Source of the DNA: Actinomycetes bacterium
GTDB taxonomy: Bacteria; Actinomycetota; Actinomycetes; Actinomycetales; Microbacteriaceae
Direction: 5' to 3'
Length of the DNA stretch: 64,000 bases
Assembly: GCA_023431405.1 (NCBI GenBank)
Contig: JAEYVZ010000101.1
Coordinates: 1-64,000 of the forward strand
Part shown: in pieces, positions 50,729 to 59,011 of the stretch
Position numbering within the stretch: position 1 is the stretch's first letter
Layout: each line of letters starts with the position of its first letter
Made by a program: the position numbers and the translations under genes
Notes under the pieces: model-generated
Database searches by the model: none
Seen by the model: the letters and a program-made list of their open reading frames with translations, nothing else
What the model was told of the DNA's origin: nothing

Positions 50729-51609
50729 CCACCCTCACCCCACCCGAGTCCCCCGCCCAGCCTCCGGTGCCGCCGCCCGCGCCCGGCACCGGCCCGACGC
50801 GCCCGGCACGACGCGCCTCGTCACAGGTGGTCGCGATCATCGCGATCTGCCTGGGGGCGGTGCTGGTCGTCGGCACGGTGGCCACCGGCATCCTGTCGAT
50901 CGTCCGCAACGGCGCCGTGCGCACCACGACGCTCACCGCGTCTGCCGACGGCCTCCGCAGCCTAGACCTCGACATCAGCGCCGCCGATGTGACCGTCGTC
51001 TACGGCGGGGCGGGCGAGGCGACCCTCGACGTCACCAGCGGAAGCGACGACTGGACCTTCGAGCGCGACGGCGACACCCTCCGCGTGGCATCGCACCGGC
51101 AGTGGTGGGGCGGATGGGGCTGGTTCCGCGACGCGGATGCCGTCACCCTCACCCTCCCGGCAGGGCTCACCGGCCTCGACGCCGACTTCGACGTCGACGG
51201 CGGGTCGCTCACCGCCGAGGGCGACTACGGCGATCTCGGACTCACGCTCGACGCCGGCTCGCTGCGGGTCGACGGCACCGCGCAGGTCCTCACCACCGAG
51301 GTGAACGCCGGCGCGGCGCGCCTCGACCTCGGCGAGGTCACCTCGGCCGTGCTGAGCGTCAACGCGGGCTCGATCGAGGGTCGCATCGGCGAGGCGGTCG
51401 GGAGCCCCACCACCGTCGTGCCCGACCGCATCTCGATCGACGTGTCTGCCGGGCGGGTCGACCTCACCCTCCCCTCCGCCGAATACGCCGTCACCAGCGA
51501 CGTGTCCGCCGGCAACTTCCGCAACGGACTCGATGAGCGCAGCGGCTCGGCCCACCGCGTCGACGTGAGCGTCTCGGCAGGCTCGGTCATCCTGCGAAGC
51601 GCCGGCTGA
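50725..51609 (+). CDS. DUF4097 (toastrack-type) membrane protein
   Basis: A 294-residue protein: disordered Pro-rich cytoplasmic N-terminus (1-33), one transmembrane helix (about 34-62) and a beta-helical domain of repeated short strands (LDLDISAADVTVVYG, LDAGSLRV, VNAGAARLDLG, VSAGRVDLTLP) typical of DUF4097/LiaF-like proteins. Four-base overlap with the response regulator makes a three-gene signalling operon, probably an envelope-stress system where this protein is the effector or a feedback partner. Confidence 0.85.
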   Translation: MTTLTPPESPAQPPVPPPAPGTGPTRPARRASSQVVAIIAICLGAVLVVGTVATGILSIVRNGAVRTTTLTASADGLRSLDLDISAADVTVVYGGAGEATLDVTSGSDDWTFERDGDTLRVASHRQWWGGWGWFRDADAVTLTLPAGLTGLDADFDVDGGSLTAEGDYGDLGLTLDAGSLRVDGTAQVLTTEVNAGAARLDLGEVTSAVLSVNAGSIEGRIGEAVGSPTTVVPDRISIDVSAGRVDLTLPSAEYAVTSDVSAGNFRNGLDERSGSAHRVDVSVSAGSVILRSAG

Positions 51610-51653
51610 AACCGATCCCTCGGACGGCCGCGCGGTCTGGTCCGAGCACCGCA

Positions 51654-51687
51654 GGGGCGGGATGCCACGGCTTCGGCATCCCGCCCC
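51654..51687. terminator. Intrinsic terminator of the two-component operon
   Basis: GGGGCGGGATGCC (51654-51666) pairs perfectly with GGCATCCCGCCCC (51675-51687) across an 8-nt loop, followed by TTCTCCTC. Confidence 0.88.
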
Positions 51688-51771
51688 TTCTCCTCGGCCG
51701 GCGGCCAGCGACAGCACGAGCCGGCGGAGGGGGCGCGCGACCCGGGCCCTGCGCCCCGGCCGCGTGCGCGC

Positions 51772-51777
51772 TAGCGT
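51772..51777 (+). promoter_or_regulatory. -10 element (TAGCGT) for pgi
   Basis: TAGCGT is 6 nt before the pgi GTG; no ribosome-binding site. Confidence 0.55.
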
Positions 51778-51783
51778 GGATCT

Positions 51784-53463
51784 GTGACCACTCCCATCGA
51801 TGCCACCGCCACTCCCGCCTGGGCAGAGCTCACCGCTCACCGTGACCGGTTCCGCCCCGACCTGCGCGCCTGGTTCGCCGCCGACCCGGGCCGCGTCGAG
51901 CGGATGACGTTCGATCTCGCAGACCTCCGCGTCGACCTGTCGAAGAACCTCGTCGACGACGAGATTCTCGCTTCGCTCGTGGCCCTCGCCGAGCAGACCG
52001 GGGTCGCCGAGCGGTACGCCGCGATGGTCGCTGGCCAGCACATCAACACCACCGAAGACCGCGCGGTGCTGCACACCGCCCTGCGCCGCCCCGCCGGCAT
52101 CCAGCCGGAGCTCGTCGTCGACGGGCAGCACGTCGACCACGACGTGCAGGCGGTGCTGGAGGCGATGTCGGCCTTCGCCGAGCGGGTGCGCTCCGGCGAA
52201 TGGAGAGGCGTCACGGGCAAGAAGGTGACCCACGTCGTCAACATCGGCATCGGCGGGTCCGACCTCGGACCCGTCATGATCTACGAGGCCCTCCAGCCCT
52301 ACGCCGATGCCGGCATCGAGGCGCGCTTCGTCTCCAACATCGACCCGTTCGACCTCGCGCACAAGACCCGCGACCTCGACCCCGAGACGACCCTGTTCAT
52401 CGTCGCGTCGAAGACCTTCACGACTCTCGAGACCCTCACCAACGCGCGACTCGCGCGCGACTGGCTGTGGGCGGGCCTGGAGCGCGCCGGCGCGATCGAC
52501 GGCTCCGAGGCTCAGCGCACCGACGCGGTCGCCCACCACTTCGTGGCGGTCTCGACCGCCCTCGACAAGGTCGCCGCCTTCGGCATCGACACCGACAACG
52601 CATTCGGCTTCTGGGACTGGGTCGGGGGCCGCTACTCCGTCGACTCGGCCATCGGACTCTCGCTCGTGATCGTCTTCGGACCCGAGGTGTTCCGCGAGCT
52701 GCTCGCCGGATTCCACGCCGTCGACGAGCACATGGCATCCACCCCGCTCGCCCAGAACGTGCCGGTGCTCATGGGGCTGCTCAACGTCTGGTACACGAAC
52801 TTCCTCGGGGCGCAGTCGCACGCGGTGCTGCCCTACGCGCAGCAGCTCAGCCGCTTCGCCGCCTACCTGCAGCAGCTCACGATGGAGTCGAACGGCAAGT
52901 CGGTGCGCTGGGACGGGTCGCCGGTCACGAGCGACACGGGCGAGATCTTCTGGGGCGAGCCGGGCACGAACGGCCAGCACGCGTTCTACCAGCTCATCCA
53001 CCAGGGGACGCGGCTCATTCCCGCCGACTTCATCGCCTTCGTCAATCCCGCCTATCCGCTGCAGGACGGCGACCGCGACGTGCACGGCCTCTTCCTCGCG
53101 AACTTCCTCGCACAGACGAAGGCCCTCGCTTTCGGCAAGACCGCCGAGGAGGTCGAAGCCGAGGGCACGACCGGAGCGCTCGTGGCGGCGCGCACCTTCC
53201 CCGGCAACCGGCCGACGACGTCGATCTTCGCCGCGGCCCTCACCCCGCGCGTGCTCGGCGAGCTCGTCGCCCTGTACGAGCACATCACGTTCACGCAGGG
53301 CGTGATCTGGGGCATCAACTCGTTCGACCAGTGGGGTGTGGAGCTCGGCAAGCAGCTGGCCCTGCAGATCGCCCCGGCGATCGAGGGCGACGACGATGCG
53401 GTGGCCGCGCAGGACGCGTCGACCCGGGCACTGCTGGAGTACTACCGCCAGCACCGCCGCTGA
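51784..53463 (+). CDS. pgi: Glucose-6-phosphate isomerase
   Basis: A 559-residue glycolytic enzyme. Signature blocks are complete: [63 protein letters not shown] (catalytic His) and [13 protein letters not shown]. Interconverts glucose-6-P and fructose-6-P. Leaderless GTG start. Followed by a run of 10-bp repeats and a palindromic element. Confidence 0.97.
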   Translation: MTTPIDATATPAWAELTAHRDRFRPDLRAWFAADPGRVERMTFDLADLRVDLSKNLVDDEILASLVALAEQTGVAERYAAMVAGQHINTTEDRAVLHTALRRPAGIQPELVVDGQHVDHDVQAVLEAMSAFAERVRSGEWRGVTGKKVTHVVNIGIGGSDLGPVMIYEALQPYADAGIEARFVSNIDPFDLAHKTRDLDPETTLFIVASKTFTTLETLTNARLARDWLWAGLERAGAIDGSEAQRTDAVAHHFVAVSTALDKVAAFGIDTDNAFGFWDWVGGRYSVDSAIGLSLVIVFGPEVFRELLAGFHAVDEHMASTPLAQNVPVLMGLLNVWYTNFLGAQSHAVLPYAQQLSRFAAYLQQLTMESNGKSVRWDGSPVTSDTGEIFWGEPGTNGQHAFYQLIHQGTRLIPADFIAFVNPAYPLQDGDRDVHGLFLANFLAQTKALAFGKTAEEVEAEGTTGALVAARTFPGNRPTTSIFAAALTPRVLGELVALYEHITFTQGVIWGINSFDQWGVELGKQLALQIAPAIEGDDDAVAAQDASTRALLEYYRQHRR

Positions 53464-53490
53464 CGCGGGTTCCGCCGCCGCGGGGCCGCC

Positions 53491-53529
53491 GCGGTCTGCC
53501 GCGGTCTGCCGCGGTCTGCCGCGGTCTGC
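53491..53529. repeat. 10-bp tandem repeat, four copies
   Basis: GCGGTCTGCC is repeated in phase from 53491 to 53529 (last copy incomplete), 28 bp after the pgi stop codon. Confidence 0.9.
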
Positions 53530-53612
53530 ACAACTCCTGCACCACGGCGCGGCGGAGCCGAAGACCACGGCGTGTCTCGCCTCCGGCAGCACGGATCGCA
53601 GGAGTTGTGCAG
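53526..53612. repeat. Interspersed palindromic element, copy 1 (87 bp)
   Basis: The ends are a perfect 15-bp inverted repeat: CTGCACAACTCCTGC (53526-53540) and GCAGGAGTTGTGCAG (53598-53612). The right inner part reads GCACGGATCGCAGGAGTT. A related copy in opposite orientation is at 60241-60323. It lies between convergent pgi and the XRE-cupin gene. No ORF inside; too small to encode a transposase. Confidence 0.85.
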
Positions 53613-53622
53613 CGGGCCGCGA

Positions 53623-54186
53623 CTAACCCTCGGCGTCGGCCGTGCGGGTGTGGATGCGCTCGCCCGTGGCGCTGAAGATGCTGAGCACCTCGGCCGGCCC
53701 GTCGGCGGTGGCGCTGAGGCTGTGCGGGAGGCGGGTGTCGAACTCCGCCGCCTCGCCGCGCTCGAGGATGTGCTCGGCGCCGTCGAGCCACAGTCGCATC
53801 CGCCCGCTCAGCACGTAGAGCCACTCGTAGCCGTCGTGCACGCGGGCCGCCGGCGCCTCGGCGGCCGGCGCGTAGGTGATCTTGTAGGTCTTCACCGGCG
53901 CGTGCTCCAGGGTGAGCGGCGCGATGATCATCCCGTCGCGGCGCTCGACCGCCCGGCGCACGCGCGGATCGCCGACCTCGGCCGGAAGCAGGTCGTCGAT
54001 GCGGATGCCGAGCAGCCGCGTGAGCGGCAGCAGCAGTTCGAGCGACGCCTGCCGCTTGCCGGATTCGAGACGTGAGAGCGTGCTCGCCGACATGCCGGCG
54101 CGGGTCGCCAGTTCTTCCAGGGTCCATCCGCGTTCGCGCCGCACGTCGCGCAGTCGCGGCCCCACCTGATCGAGTTCGGCACTCAC
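53623..54186 (-). CDS. XRE-family regulator with a cupin sensor domain
   Basis: A 187-residue protein: HTH_3 domain (LRDVRRERGWTLEELATRAGMSASTLSRLESGKR, residues about 12-45) and a C-terminal cupin barrel (VHDGYEWLYVLSGRMRLWLDG). Such regulators bind a small metabolite in the barrel. AGGGGAGAGC precedes the GTG. It is divergent from the reductase/methyltransferase fusion and separated by a TGCAA-N6-TTGCA operator. Confidence 0.9.
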   Translation of the reverse strand: MSAELDQVGPRLRDVRRERGWTLEELATRAGMSASTLSRLESGKRQASLELLLPLTRLLGIRIDDLLPAEVGDPRVRRAVERRDGMIIAPLTLEHAPVKTYKITYAPAAEAPAARVHDGYEWLYVLSGRMRLWLDGAEHILERGEAAEFDTRLPHSLSATADGPAEVLSIFSATGERIHTRTADAEG

Positions 54187-54206
54187 GCTCTCCCCTTTGC
54201 TGATTC

Positions 54207-54230
54207 TGCAAGCCTGTTTGCATTATTGCA
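54207..54230. promoter_or_regulatory. Candidate XRE operator TGCAA-N6-TTGCA (plus a third TTGCA)
   Basis: TGCAA (54207), TTGCA (54218) and TTGCA (54226) lie in the 67-bp divergent region between the XRE-cupin gene and the fusion gene. The inverted pair has 6-bp spacing, suitable for a dimeric HTH protein. Confidence 0.6.
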
Positions 54231-54253
54231 CCCGCTGCGCGCACGGTGGAGGC

Positions 54254-55822
54254 ATGAACGAACGTGAATGGGATGCCGTCGTCATCGGCGGCGGAGTAGC
54301 CGGACTGAGCGCGGCGCAGATGCTGGGGAGGGCAAGACGCCGCACCCTCGTGATCGATGCGAGGGCTCCTCGCAACCGGTTCGCCACACACATGCACGGC
54401 GTGCTCGGCCACGACGGCATCGACCCGCAGGAGCTTCTCGTCCGTGGGCGGGCGGAGGCGGAGGCCTACGGCGTGCGGGTGGAGGCAGGCGAGGTGGTGG
54501 AGGTGAGCGACGAGTCGCCTGCCGGGATGCGGGTGCGCCGCGCCGACGGCACGGTCGACCGGACGCGCGCCGTGATCGCGACCTCCGGCATCCGCGACGC
54601 GCTCCCCGAGGTCGAGGGGCTCGCCGCACTCTGGGGAGACACGCTGCTGCACTGCCCGTACTGCCACGGATGGGAGGTCGCGGATCGTCGGCTCGGCGTT
54701 CTCGCCACGTCGCCGGCGAGCGTGCACCAGATCGAACTCGTGCGGCAGTGGAGCGGGGACGTGACCGCGTTCACGGCGGAGGCCGAGCCGCTCCCCTCGG
54801 AGGTGTCTGCGCGGCTGTCGGCACGCGGCATCCGCGTGGTGCCGACAGCGGTGCGCTCGGTCGCCGAGGAGGCGGGTCGCCTCGTGGCGGTCGTCGACGC
54901 CGAGGGCGTCGCGCATCCGGTCGATGCACTGTTCGTCGCGCCGTCGCCCGAGGTCTCGGCCGGATTCCTCGATGGGCTGGGTCTGGCCCGCACGGATGCG
55001 CCGGGGCGGCCGCTCGCGGTCGACGGTCTCGGCGCGACGAGCCACCCGCGGGTGTGGGCAGCGGGGAATGTCACGGCACCGTTCGGGAATGTGCCCCTGT
55101 CGATGGGTGCAGGGTCGATGGCAGGAGCCGCCGTCAATGCGGCCCTCGTCGCCGACGATGCCGCAGCCGCCGTGGCCGCCGTAGCCACCGCGCAGCGAGA
55201 GCGCGCCGCGCGGTGGGAGGAGCACTATGCGTCGAGGGAGCAGGTGTGGTCGGGCAGGGTGAACGCGACCTTCGCCGACATCGTGTCGACGCTGCCGGCA
55301 GGCCGCGCACTCGACGTCGGATGCGGGGAGGGCGGCGACGCGCGGTGGCTCGCCGAACACGGCTGGAGCGTGACGGGCGTCGACGTGTCGGAGACGGCGA
55401 TCGAGCGGGCCCGTGCGGCCGCACGCGAAGCCGGCCTCACGGACGACCGCGTCTCGTTCCAGGTGGGTGATGCGGCCGGCGGCGGCGACGAACGGTTCGA
55501 CCTGGTCGCGGCGAGCTTTCTGCATTCGTGGGAGCCGGACTTCCCACGGGTGGAGCTGCTGCGGGCAGCCGCCCGGAACGTCGAGGTCGGAGGCCGGCTG
55601 CTCGTGATCTCGCACGCCACCCCACCGCCCTGGGCGGCCGGCAGCCACGACCACGGGATGCCGGAGATGCGGCGTCCGGAGGAAGAGCTGAGCCTCCTGG
55701 CGCTCGATCCCGACGAATGGGAGCCGGAACTCGTCGAGGTGCGCCGACGCGCGGCCACCGCCCCCGACGGCGCACCCGCCACCCTCGACGACGGCGTGCT
55801 TCTGCTGCGCCGCACGAGGTGA
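54254..55822 (+). CDS. Fusion of thioredoxin-reductase-like flavoprotein and SAM-dependent methyltransferase
   Basis: A 522-residue two-domain protein. Residues 1-310 are a pyridine-nucleotide/FAD oxidoreductase: VVIGGGVAGLSAAQMLG (FAD), HCPYCHGWEV (CXXC redox pair) and RVWAAGNVT. Residues 335-522 are a class I methyltransferase: GRALDVGCGEGGDARWLAEHG (SAM loop) and FDLVAASFLHSWEPDFPR. The two activities on one chain suggest a substrate that is reduced (or thiol-activated) and methylated, as in tellurite/selenite or thiol detoxification; this is inference. Divergent from an XRE-cupin regulator. Confidence 0.9.
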   Translation: MNEREWDAVVIGGGVAGLSAAQMLGRARRRTLVIDARAPRNRFATHMHGVLGHDGIDPQELLVRGRAEAEAYGVRVEAGEVVEVSDESPAGMRVRRADGTVDRTRAVIATSGIRDALPEVEGLAALWGDTLLHCPYCHGWEVADRRLGVLATSPASVHQIELVRQWSGDVTAFTAEAEPLPSEVSARLSARGIRVVPTAVRSVAEEAGRLVAVVDAEGVAHPVDALFVAPSPEVSAGFLDGLGLARTDAPGRPLAVDGLGATSHPRVWAAGNVTAPFGNVPLSMGAGSMAGAAVNAALVADDAAAAVAAVATAQRERAARWEEHYASREQVWSGRVNATFADIVSTLPAGRALDVGCGEGGDARWLAEHGWSVTGVDVSETAIERARAAAREAGLTDDRVSFQVGDAAGGGDERFDLVAASFLHSWEPDFPRVELLRAAARNVEVGGRLLVISHATPPPWAAGSHDHGMPEMRRPEEELSLLALDPDEWEPELVEVRRRAATAPDGAPATLDDGVLLLRRTR

Positions 55823-55877
55823 CCCGGGCCGGGCGGTTCGGGGTGAGGGGCGACGGGGGCCAGGTTTCCGGCGCCGC

Positions 55878-56603
55878 TCACGCCCCCGGCGTCGCCTCGC
55901 CGGATGCGACACCCTCGCCGGCGGCGCCCGCTGCCGCAGCGGCGGCGGCCGCACGGGCGAGCCACGCGGGCGGGTCGCCGTAGCGCTGCGGAGGCACGAG
56001 GCGTCCGGCGGCGCAGTCGGCGACGAGTGTCGCGAGCCGGTCGGCGCGCGTCTGCTCCCGCTTCGCGCTCTGCACCCACGTGGTGGCAAGGCGCCGGTAC
56101 GACGGCGTGGCCTCGTTCCAGAAGGCCTGGGCGGCAGGATCTGCGGCGAGCGCGTGCTGCTGAACGGCATCCAGCGCGGCCTGCTGTTCATACGAGTAGC
56201 CGGCGGGCCCCCGCGACCGACGCTCGTAGGCCTCGAGGCCTGCGGGGTGCATGCGCCCCTCGGCGATGAGCCGCTCCACGTGCGCGATGTTGACGGCGCT
56301 CCAGTTCGACGCCTTCTTGCGGGGCGTCCAGCGCTGACGGCGCGCCGCCTCGTCGATGCGCTGACTGACCGAGTCGATCCACCCGAAGCACAGCGCTTCG
56401 GGTACCGCCTCCTCCCAGGTGAGTCCGCGCCGCGGATCGCCCTTGCGGTACAGGCCCATCCACAGCTCCGTCGCGGTGGCGTGGTTCTCTTCGAGCCACA
56501 CCCGGAATTCCGCGGCGTCTGCGAAGAAGACCGCCGCGTGCTCCTGGGCGCCCGCGCCGACCTCGGCAGACTCGCCCGCCGCGGCGGCATCCGCTTCACT
56601 CAT
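55878..56603 (-). CDS. YdeI/OmpD-associated family protein
   Basis: A 241-residue protein with the YdeI core (ATELWMGLYRKGDPRRGLTWEEAVPEALCFGWIDSVSQRID) and the RWTPRKKASNWSAVNIAHVERL segment. The C-terminus is alanine-rich. Family members have been linked to bacteriocin or antimicrobial tolerance, but the biochemical function is unknown. The ATG at 56603 is chosen; reading further upstream only translates an octamer repeat. Confidence 0.85.
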   Translation of the reverse strand: MSEADAAAAGESAEVGAGAQEHAAVFFADAAEFRVWLEENHATATELWMGLYRKGDPRRGLTWEEAVPEALCFGWIDSVSQRIDEAARRQRWTPRKKASNWSAVNIAHVERLIAEGRMHPAGLEAYERRSRGPAGYSYEQQAALDAVQQHALAADPAAQAFWNEATPSYRRLATTWVQSAKREQTRADRLATLVADCAAGRLVPPQRYGDPPAWLARAAAAAAAAGAAGEGVASGEATPGA

Positions 56604-56624
56604 CGCGCCATCATCGCAAACCCC

Positions 56625-56708
56625 TCCGACATCCGACATCCGGCATCCGGCATCCGGCATCCGACATCCGGCCTCAGTCATCCGGCATCCGGCATCCGGC
56701 ATCCGGCC
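56625..56708. repeat. Octamer tandem repeat, (GGCATCCG)n, about ten units
   Basis: GGCATCCG and the variant GACATCCG are repeated in an almost unbroken 8-bp phase from 56625 to 56708, with a short interruption (GGCCTCAGTCA) near 56670. It fills the space between the YdeI start and the lipase maturation factor promoter. GGCATCC is also a word seen all over the window. Confidence 0.92.
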
Positions 56709-56737
56709 GCCCTCTCGGCAGCGGCACCTGCCGGCGC

Positions 56738-56743
56738 TACCGT
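56738..56743 (+). promoter_or_regulatory. -10 element (TACCGT) for the LMF gene
   Basis: TACCGT is 6 nt before the GTG at 56750, right after the octamer repeat. Confidence 0.5.
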
Positions 56744-56749
56744 GGCCGG

Positions 56750-58228
56750 GTGGACGGATTCGCGGCGGTCGACTTCGAGTTCGCGCGGCAGGTGCTGCAG
56801 CGGGGCACGGCGGCGCTGTACGTCATCGCGTTCCTCTCGACGTTCCAGCAGTTCCCCGCACTCCTCGGCGAACGCGGACTCCTCCCCGCCCCGCGCCTCC
56901 TGGCGTGGGCGGCATCACGGCCGCCCCAGCGGCGGCGACTGCTCAACCCCACGATCTTCACCCGGTGGCGCTACACCGACGCGAAACTCCGGATGCTGTG
57001 CGTCACGGGCATCGTGATCGGCGTTCTGCTCGTCGTCGGCATCCCTCAGCTCGGCCCGTTCTGGGTGCCGCTGGTCGCGTTCCTCGCGATGTGGGCCGCA
57101 TACCTGTCGATCGTGAGCATCGGCCAGACCTTCTACGGGTTCGGCTGGGAGATGCTGCTGATCGAAGCGGGGTTCCTGGTCGCGTTCCTCGGCTCGAACG
57201 ACCAGCCGCCGCCGACCGTCGTGATCGTGCTGCTGTGGTGGCTGCTGTTCCGGCTGGAGTTCGGCGCGGGCATGATCAAGATCCGCGGAGGACGCGAGTG
57301 GCGCGACCTGACCGCGATGACCTTCCACCACCAGACACAGCCGATGCCCGGACCGCTCAGCCGACAGGCGCTCCTCCTCCCGCGCTGGTTCCACCGACTC
57401 GAAGTCGTCGGCAACCACATCGCGCAGCTCGTCGTGCCCTGGTTCGTGTTCGCACCGCTCCTGTCGCTGTGGGTGGCCGGGCCGTGGCCGCAGTGGATCG
57501 GCGCGGGAGCCGCCGCCGTCATCGTCGCCACCCAGCTGTGGCTCGTGCTGACCGGCAATTTCGCCTGGCTCAATGGGGCGACGATCGTGCTGGCGTTCTC
57601 CGCCGTCGGGCTCCCGGCATCCGACCGCGACGCGCCGTCGACCCCGCCGTGGACCATCGACGGCCTGTGGCTGCCGTGGCTCATCGTCACCACCGCCGTC
57701 GGCGTCGTCTGCGCGGTGCTGAGCATTCCGGCCGCTCGCAACCTGTTCGCCCGCCGCCAGCTGATGAACGCCTCGTTCAACCGCTGGCAGCTGGGCAACG
57801 CCTACGGTGCGTTCGGCACCGTGACCAAGGAGCGCATCGAGTACATCGTCGAAGGCACGCGCGACCCCGATCCGGCGTCGGCCCATTGGGAGGAGTACGA
57901 GTTCCGTGGCAAGCCGGGGAACGTGCGCCGCCTGCCACCGCAGGTCGCGCCGTACCACCTGCGCCTCGACTGGCTCATGTGGTTCCTGCCGCTCGGCCGC
58001 TCTCTCGACGACTGGTTCACCGTGTTCCTCACGCGGCTGCTCGACGCGGATGCCGCGACCCTCGCGCTGCTGCGCCACGATCCCTTCGGCGGCGAACCGC
58101 CCCGGTGGATCCGCGTCGTCGGCTACCGGTACCGGTTCGCGACACGGTCGGAGCGACGGGAGCGGGGCGTGCGGTGGGTGCGTGAATCGCCGCGCATGAT
58201 CGTGCAGCCCATCGGCTTCGAGGCCTGA
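56750..58228 (+). CDS. Lipase maturation factor family membrane protein
   Basis: A 492-residue protein with about eight transmembrane helices in the first 330 residues and a C-terminal soluble part (EEYEFRGKPGNVRRLPPQVAPYHLRLDWLMWF) that is the signature of the LMF1 family. The core LEFGAGMIKIRGGREWRDLTAM is conserved. In animals LMF1 helps lipases fold in the ER; the bacterial role is unknown, perhaps export-side folding of lipases or hydrolases. Leaderless GTG start. Confidence 0.88.
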   Translation: MDGFAAVDFEFARQVLQRGTAALYVIAFLSTFQQFPALLGERGLLPAPRLLAWAASRPPQRRRLLNPTIFTRWRYTDAKLRMLCVTGIVIGVLLVVGIPQLGPFWVPLVAFLAMWAAYLSIVSIGQTFYGFGWEMLLIEAGFLVAFLGSNDQPPPTVVIVLLWWLLFRLEFGAGMIKIRGGREWRDLTAMTFHHQTQPMPGPLSRQALLLPRWFHRLEVVGNHIAQLVVPWFVFAPLLSLWVAGPWPQWIGAGAAAVIVATQLWLVLTGNFAWLNGATIVLAFSAVGLPASDRDAPSTPPWTIDGLWLPWLIVTTAVGVVCAVLSIPAARNLFARRQLMNASFNRWQLGNAYGAFGTVTKERIEYIVEGTRDPDPASAHWEEYEFRGKPGNVRRLPPQVAPYHLRLDWLMWFLPLGRSLDDWFTVFLTRLLDADAATLALLRHDPFGGEPPRWIRVVGYRYRFATRSERRERGVRWVRESPRMIVQPIGFEA

Positions 58229-58240
58229 CCGGGAGGAGGA

Positions 58241-58975
58241 TCAGCGCAGATCGAGCCTGTTCCAGGCGCCCGGGGTGTCGAGCTCGCCGTAGACGACCTC
58301 GGCACCGCGCCTGCCGACAGACGCCGCCGTCACCAGCAGCGACAGGGTCGGGTAGCCGTAAGGCCGGTTGTCGCGGATGATCGCCCGCTCATCGGTGGGG
58401 TCGAGAGCCGCCGAGCGTTCCAGCACATCCAGCCAGGGGGTCCACCAGGCGTCAGCGCCTTCCCCGCTGCCGGCACGATCGGCATCCGGCTCGGGGAACG
58501 CGTCACGCCATGCGACGATGCGCGCCGTCTCAGGATCGTCGACATCGTCGTGCGCGATCATGTGCACGCCCGGGCCGAGCACCACCGTGCGCATCGATTC
58601 GCCGTCCCACATGGTGACGCGCGTCTCGGCGCCCGTGACCTCGACCAGGTTGAACCCGTGAACGCGAGGGTGCTCGTCGGGTTCGATGCCGCGCACGGCA
58701 TCCAGCACGACGTGTCCGCGCGACCCCAGAGTCGACGGGTCGACGTCGGTCAGTTCCGCCCGGTTGAGGATCACGGAGACCTTGCCGGCCACCGGGTCGG
58801 CAGCAAGCCAGGCGCCTCCCGCACGGGAGTCACGCACACCGACGACCCTCGGGTGCGTCACCGGCCACCACGCCCCCAGCGGATCCCACGCGCGGTCGGG
58901 GTCTTCGTCGCGGACGGCCAGCAGACGCGTGGGCGCGCCCGGGTCTTGCGGTACGTGGACGATCACGGTGCACAT
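58241..58975 (-). CDS. NRDE/TANGO2-type family protein
   Basis: A 244-residue protein beginning MCTVIV; the second-residue cysteine is the expected N-terminal nucleophile of the NRDE (TANGO2-like) fold. It also has LLAVRDEDPDRAW, the RDE signature, and GGAWLAADP. Function is unclear; eukaryotic TANGO2 has been linked to haem or lipid trafficking. Nearly abuts coaBC divergently and ends close to the LMF gene. Confidence 0.85.
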   Translation of the reverse strand: MCTVIVHVPQDPGAPTRLLAVRDEDPDRAWDPLGAWWPVTHPRVVGVRDSRAGGAWLAADPVAGKVSVILNRAELTDVDPSTLGSRGHVVLDAVRGIEPDEHPRVHGFNLVEVTGAETRVTMWDGESMRTVVLGPGVHMIAHDDVDDPETARIVAWRDAFPEPDADRAGSGEGADAWWTPWLDVLERSAALDPTDERAIIRDNRPYGYPTLSLLVTAASVGRRGAEVVYGELDTPGAWNRLDLR

Positions 58976-59011
58976 GGGGCGGCCTTCCTGCTCGCATGGG
59001 AGGATCGGTGC

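Noticed and set aside
50962..53592. An 876-residue minus-strand ORF across the DUF4097 and pgi genes
   Set aside because: It covers two clear genes and has no domain or ribosome-binding site. Its codons have no GC3 bias of their own.
53315..56599. A 1094-residue minus-strand ORF across the XRE, fusion and YdeI region
   Set aside because: It crosses three genes in the wrong frame, Arg/Pro-rich, no domain; a GC artefact.
56625..56708. Possible CRISPR array
   Set aside because: The unit is 8 bp and contiguous, without spacers; it is a simple tandem repeat. No cas gene is nearby.
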